Assembly: GCA_015904045.1 (NCBI GenBank)
Contig: JABMDG010000128.1
Location: forward strand, 1 to 6,073
Length of the DNA: 6,073 bases
Direction: 5' to 3'
Origin: Nitrospira sp.
GTDB lineage: Bacteria > Nitrospirota > Nitrospiria > Nitrospirales > Nitrospiraceae
The translations under genes and the position numbers were made by a program. The notes under the pieces were generated by a model. The model did not search any database and was not told the DNA's origin. It saw only the letters and a list, made by a program, of their open reading frames with translations. This document shows, piece by piece, positions 4,524 through 6,073 of this stretch. Each line of letters begins with the position of its first letter. The first letter of the stretch is position 1.

Positions 4524-6073
4524 GTGCGTACGGACAAGAAAGCATCGAATAAAGCTGAGAAGAGGTCGAGCCTGCGTGGTTTCCGGCAGGATACCATGGG
4601 GTACGGCAAGAAGACCGCGCTGCTCGAAGAAGCCATTACTCAGATGAACGCGGGGAAGTACGGTCGCTCCTCGGCCGTACTCAAGGAGCTATTGGCGCTC
4701 GATCCCCACAACATGGAGGCCAGGCGCCTCTTTGCCACGCTTCATCTTCGGCTGGGGAGCCTGATTCCAGCCAGGCAGGCCTTCGACTCCCTCATCGATG
4801 AGGCCTTCGAGCGGCAGGATTACTGGCTTGCGGAATCCCTGTTGCGAGAATATCTGGCAGCCGGTCCACGATGTGTGCCGTACTTGGAAAAACTGGGTTT
4901 GATCCATGAGCAGAAGGGAGAGATCGTCGAAGCGGTAACGGAGTATGGCAAGGCGGTCGAGATCCTCATCGAAGATCCTGATCTGGACAATCCCGGCCGT
5001 GCCGCGCAACTGTACAAGACCATAGTAGATCTTGCGCCAGCCAGTCCGGTCGCTCTTCGTCTGGCCGGTTGTTTCGACGCACACACAGGGGAGGTGATTG
5101 CCCGCCCGCCGACGCCGCACCCTGAGGAAGAAGCCGCGGAGGAGAGCGAGTTTTCAGCCGCTTCAGAACCATCGGCCGGATCGCTTGGGGATCAATCCCT
5201 TCCATCTGGGATGTCCTGGGAACAAGTCGATCGTGCGGAGGAGAGGCTGGACGATGGAGGATCCATAGCCGTCGAAGCGGCTCCGTCTTCGTCAGAATTT
5301 GCCTCCTCTTCAGAGTCCGGCGCGGTGCTGCAAGAGGAATATGGTTACAATGATAGGGAGGTGGCACTATCCGGTGCCTTCAGCGACGGGGGCGAAAGGG
5401 TTGATCTCGAATTTGAATCGACTCTGGCCGAATCGGAGGTCTCCGGATCAGTCTCAGCACCGGGATTCCAAACCTCGGATGGATTCCAAGCCACTCAAGA
5501 GGATGGTGTCGTCCAAGAGGTTTCGCCTCCCATGCCATGGGAAGATATCCGGGAGGGAACGACCGACATTCCGGACCAGATCGGAACGGAATCGCCCGGT
5601 GAGTCTCTCATTGTTCCTGTGTCAGACCAAGAGCCGGGCCACTTCTCTCAGGACATGTCCAAGACCGGAGAATTTTCTTGGGACTCTGTATTCAAGAACG
5701 TCTTTAAATCCGGAAATGCCCCGCCAACAAGTGTGCCCACACCCGAAGCCGCACAGGGCAACGCGGCTCCCATCGGAGAACAGGCTTCTGCGGCGCTGGC
5801 TCCGGTCTCGATGCGGGAAATCGATCCTGGGACAATCGAAATCCCTCTGGCCAGCCGAGTGCAGTCCCTGCCAGGCGAGGCTGGAGAATCGGCGGCGGCC
5901 CCCATGCCTTGGGATCATGTGCAGGAATCCACCATCACCATTCCCGCACCGCACACAGACGTTCCAGCCGGTGACTCTCCCGTTGATCAATCAGCCGTAT
6001 TGCTGCGCGAGGCCGAGCCGGTCGAGGCGTCGTATCCGGAACCGGTTAGTGAGCAGGGCCTTCCGCTATCCAG
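4524..6073 (+). CDS. Large TPR protein with a long acidic, repeat-bearing tail (3' end outside the window)
   Basis: The frame is open from the GTG at 4524 to the window edge, giving 516 residues without a stop. Residues 1-24 are basic (RTDKKASNKAEKRSSLR); if the ATG at 4596 is used, they are absent. Residues about 30-190 form TPR-like helical pairs: YGRSSAVLKELLALDPHNMEARRLFATLHLRLG, a pair around the AESLLREYL segment, YLEKLGLIHEQKGEIVEAVTEYGKAVEIL, and AAQLYKTIVDLAPASPVALRLAG. From about residue 195 the sequence is rich in Glu, Asp, Ser, Pro and Gly and looks disordered. It carries four copies of a short tryptophan motif (residues 230, 337, 384 and 461). There is no signal peptide or membrane helix in the visible part. 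TPR domains are protein-binding scaffolds, so this may be a multivalent assembly factor. It lies 184 nt behind the cysteine-rich gene on the same strand, with no clear terminator between. The C-terminal domain, which would reveal its function, is not visible. Confidence 0.82.
   Translation, partial: MRTDKKASNKAEKRSSLRGFRQDTMGYGKKTALLEEAITQMNAGKYGRSSAVLKELLALDPHNMEARRLFATLHLRLGSLIPARQAFDSLIDEAFERQDYWLAESLLREYLAAGPRCVPYLEKLGLIHEQKGEIVEAVTEYGKAVEILIEDPDLDNPGRAAQLYKTIVDLAPASPVALRLAGCFDAHTGEVIARPPTPHPEEEAAEESEFSAASEPSAGSLGDQSLPSGMSWEQVDRAEERLDDGGSIAVEAAPSSSEFASSSESGAVLQEEYGYNDREVALSGAFSDGGERVDLEFESTLAESEVSGSVSAPGFQTSDGFQATQEDGVVQEVSPPMPWEDIREGTTDIPDQIGTESPGESLIVPVSDQEPGHFSQDMSKTGEFSWDSVFKNVFKSGNAPPTSVPTPEAAQGNAAPIGEQASAALAPVSMREIDPGTIEIPLASRVQSLPGEAGESAAAPMPWDHVQESTITIPAPHTDVPAGDSPVDQSAVLLREAEPVEASYPEPVSEQGLPLS
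5211..5945 (+). repeat. Degenerate tryptophan-motif repeats in the tail of the TPR protein
   Basis: The motif [MF]-[PS]-W-[ED]-x-[VI] is encoded four times: MSWEQV (5211-5228), MPWEDI (5532-5549), FSWDSV (5673-5690) and MPWDHV (5904-5921). The second and fourth copies extend to a 14-residue unit, MPWEDIREGTTDIP versus MPWDHVQESTITIP. A further partial copy without the Trp, MREIDPGTIEIP, starts at 5811. Most of the surrounding tail is not conserved between copies, so the motif looks selected rather than left over from a recent duplication. Confidence 0.6.

Overview
The window looks like a chromosomal piece of a Gram-negative bacterium with moderately high GC and a didermic envelope. It carries the end of an outer-membrane beta-barrel protein and a secretin. 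The style of the PilZ protein, the barrel end and the large TPR protein suggests Nitrospira (Nitrospirota) to me. That is an impression from protein style, not a database result. I see no insertion sequence, prophage gene, tRNA, rRNA or CRISPR array.

Layout. Positions 1-198 (+) hold the last 65 residues of an outer-membrane barrel protein, followed by a plausible intrinsic terminator (239-284). Three genes then read leftwards on the minus strand. They are an uncharacterised helical protein (3476-2727), a short GspD-type secretin (2572-992) and a small PilZ-domain protein (859-440). Gaps of about 130-155 nt separate them, and each gap holds a weak sigma70-like promoter candidate or a stem-loop, so they need not form one tight operon. 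A 479-nt gene-free stretch (3477-3955) separates this cluster from two plus-strand genes. These are a 127-residue protein with five cysteines in its last third (3956-4339), and the start of a large TPR protein with a long acidic, probably disordered tail (4524 to beyond 6073).

How the parts may fit together. The secretin is the outer-membrane channel of a type II secretion or related machine. No gspE, gspF or pseudopilin gene is visible beside it. PilZ domains usually bind cyclic di-GMP, so the neighbouring gene could link that signal to the secretion or pilus machinery; this rests only on proximity. The best regulatory signal is a -24/-12 (sigma54-type) element at 3865-3880, 76 nt before the small cysteine-rich gene. 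A perfect 9-bp direct repeat lies about 100 bp further upstream, where enhancer-binding activators usually bind.

I do not see a complete new system such as a defence island. The points most worth a second look are the sigma54-type control region with its orphan cysteine-rich product, the repeated tryptophan motif in the tail of the TPR protein, and the reduced domain set of the secretin.
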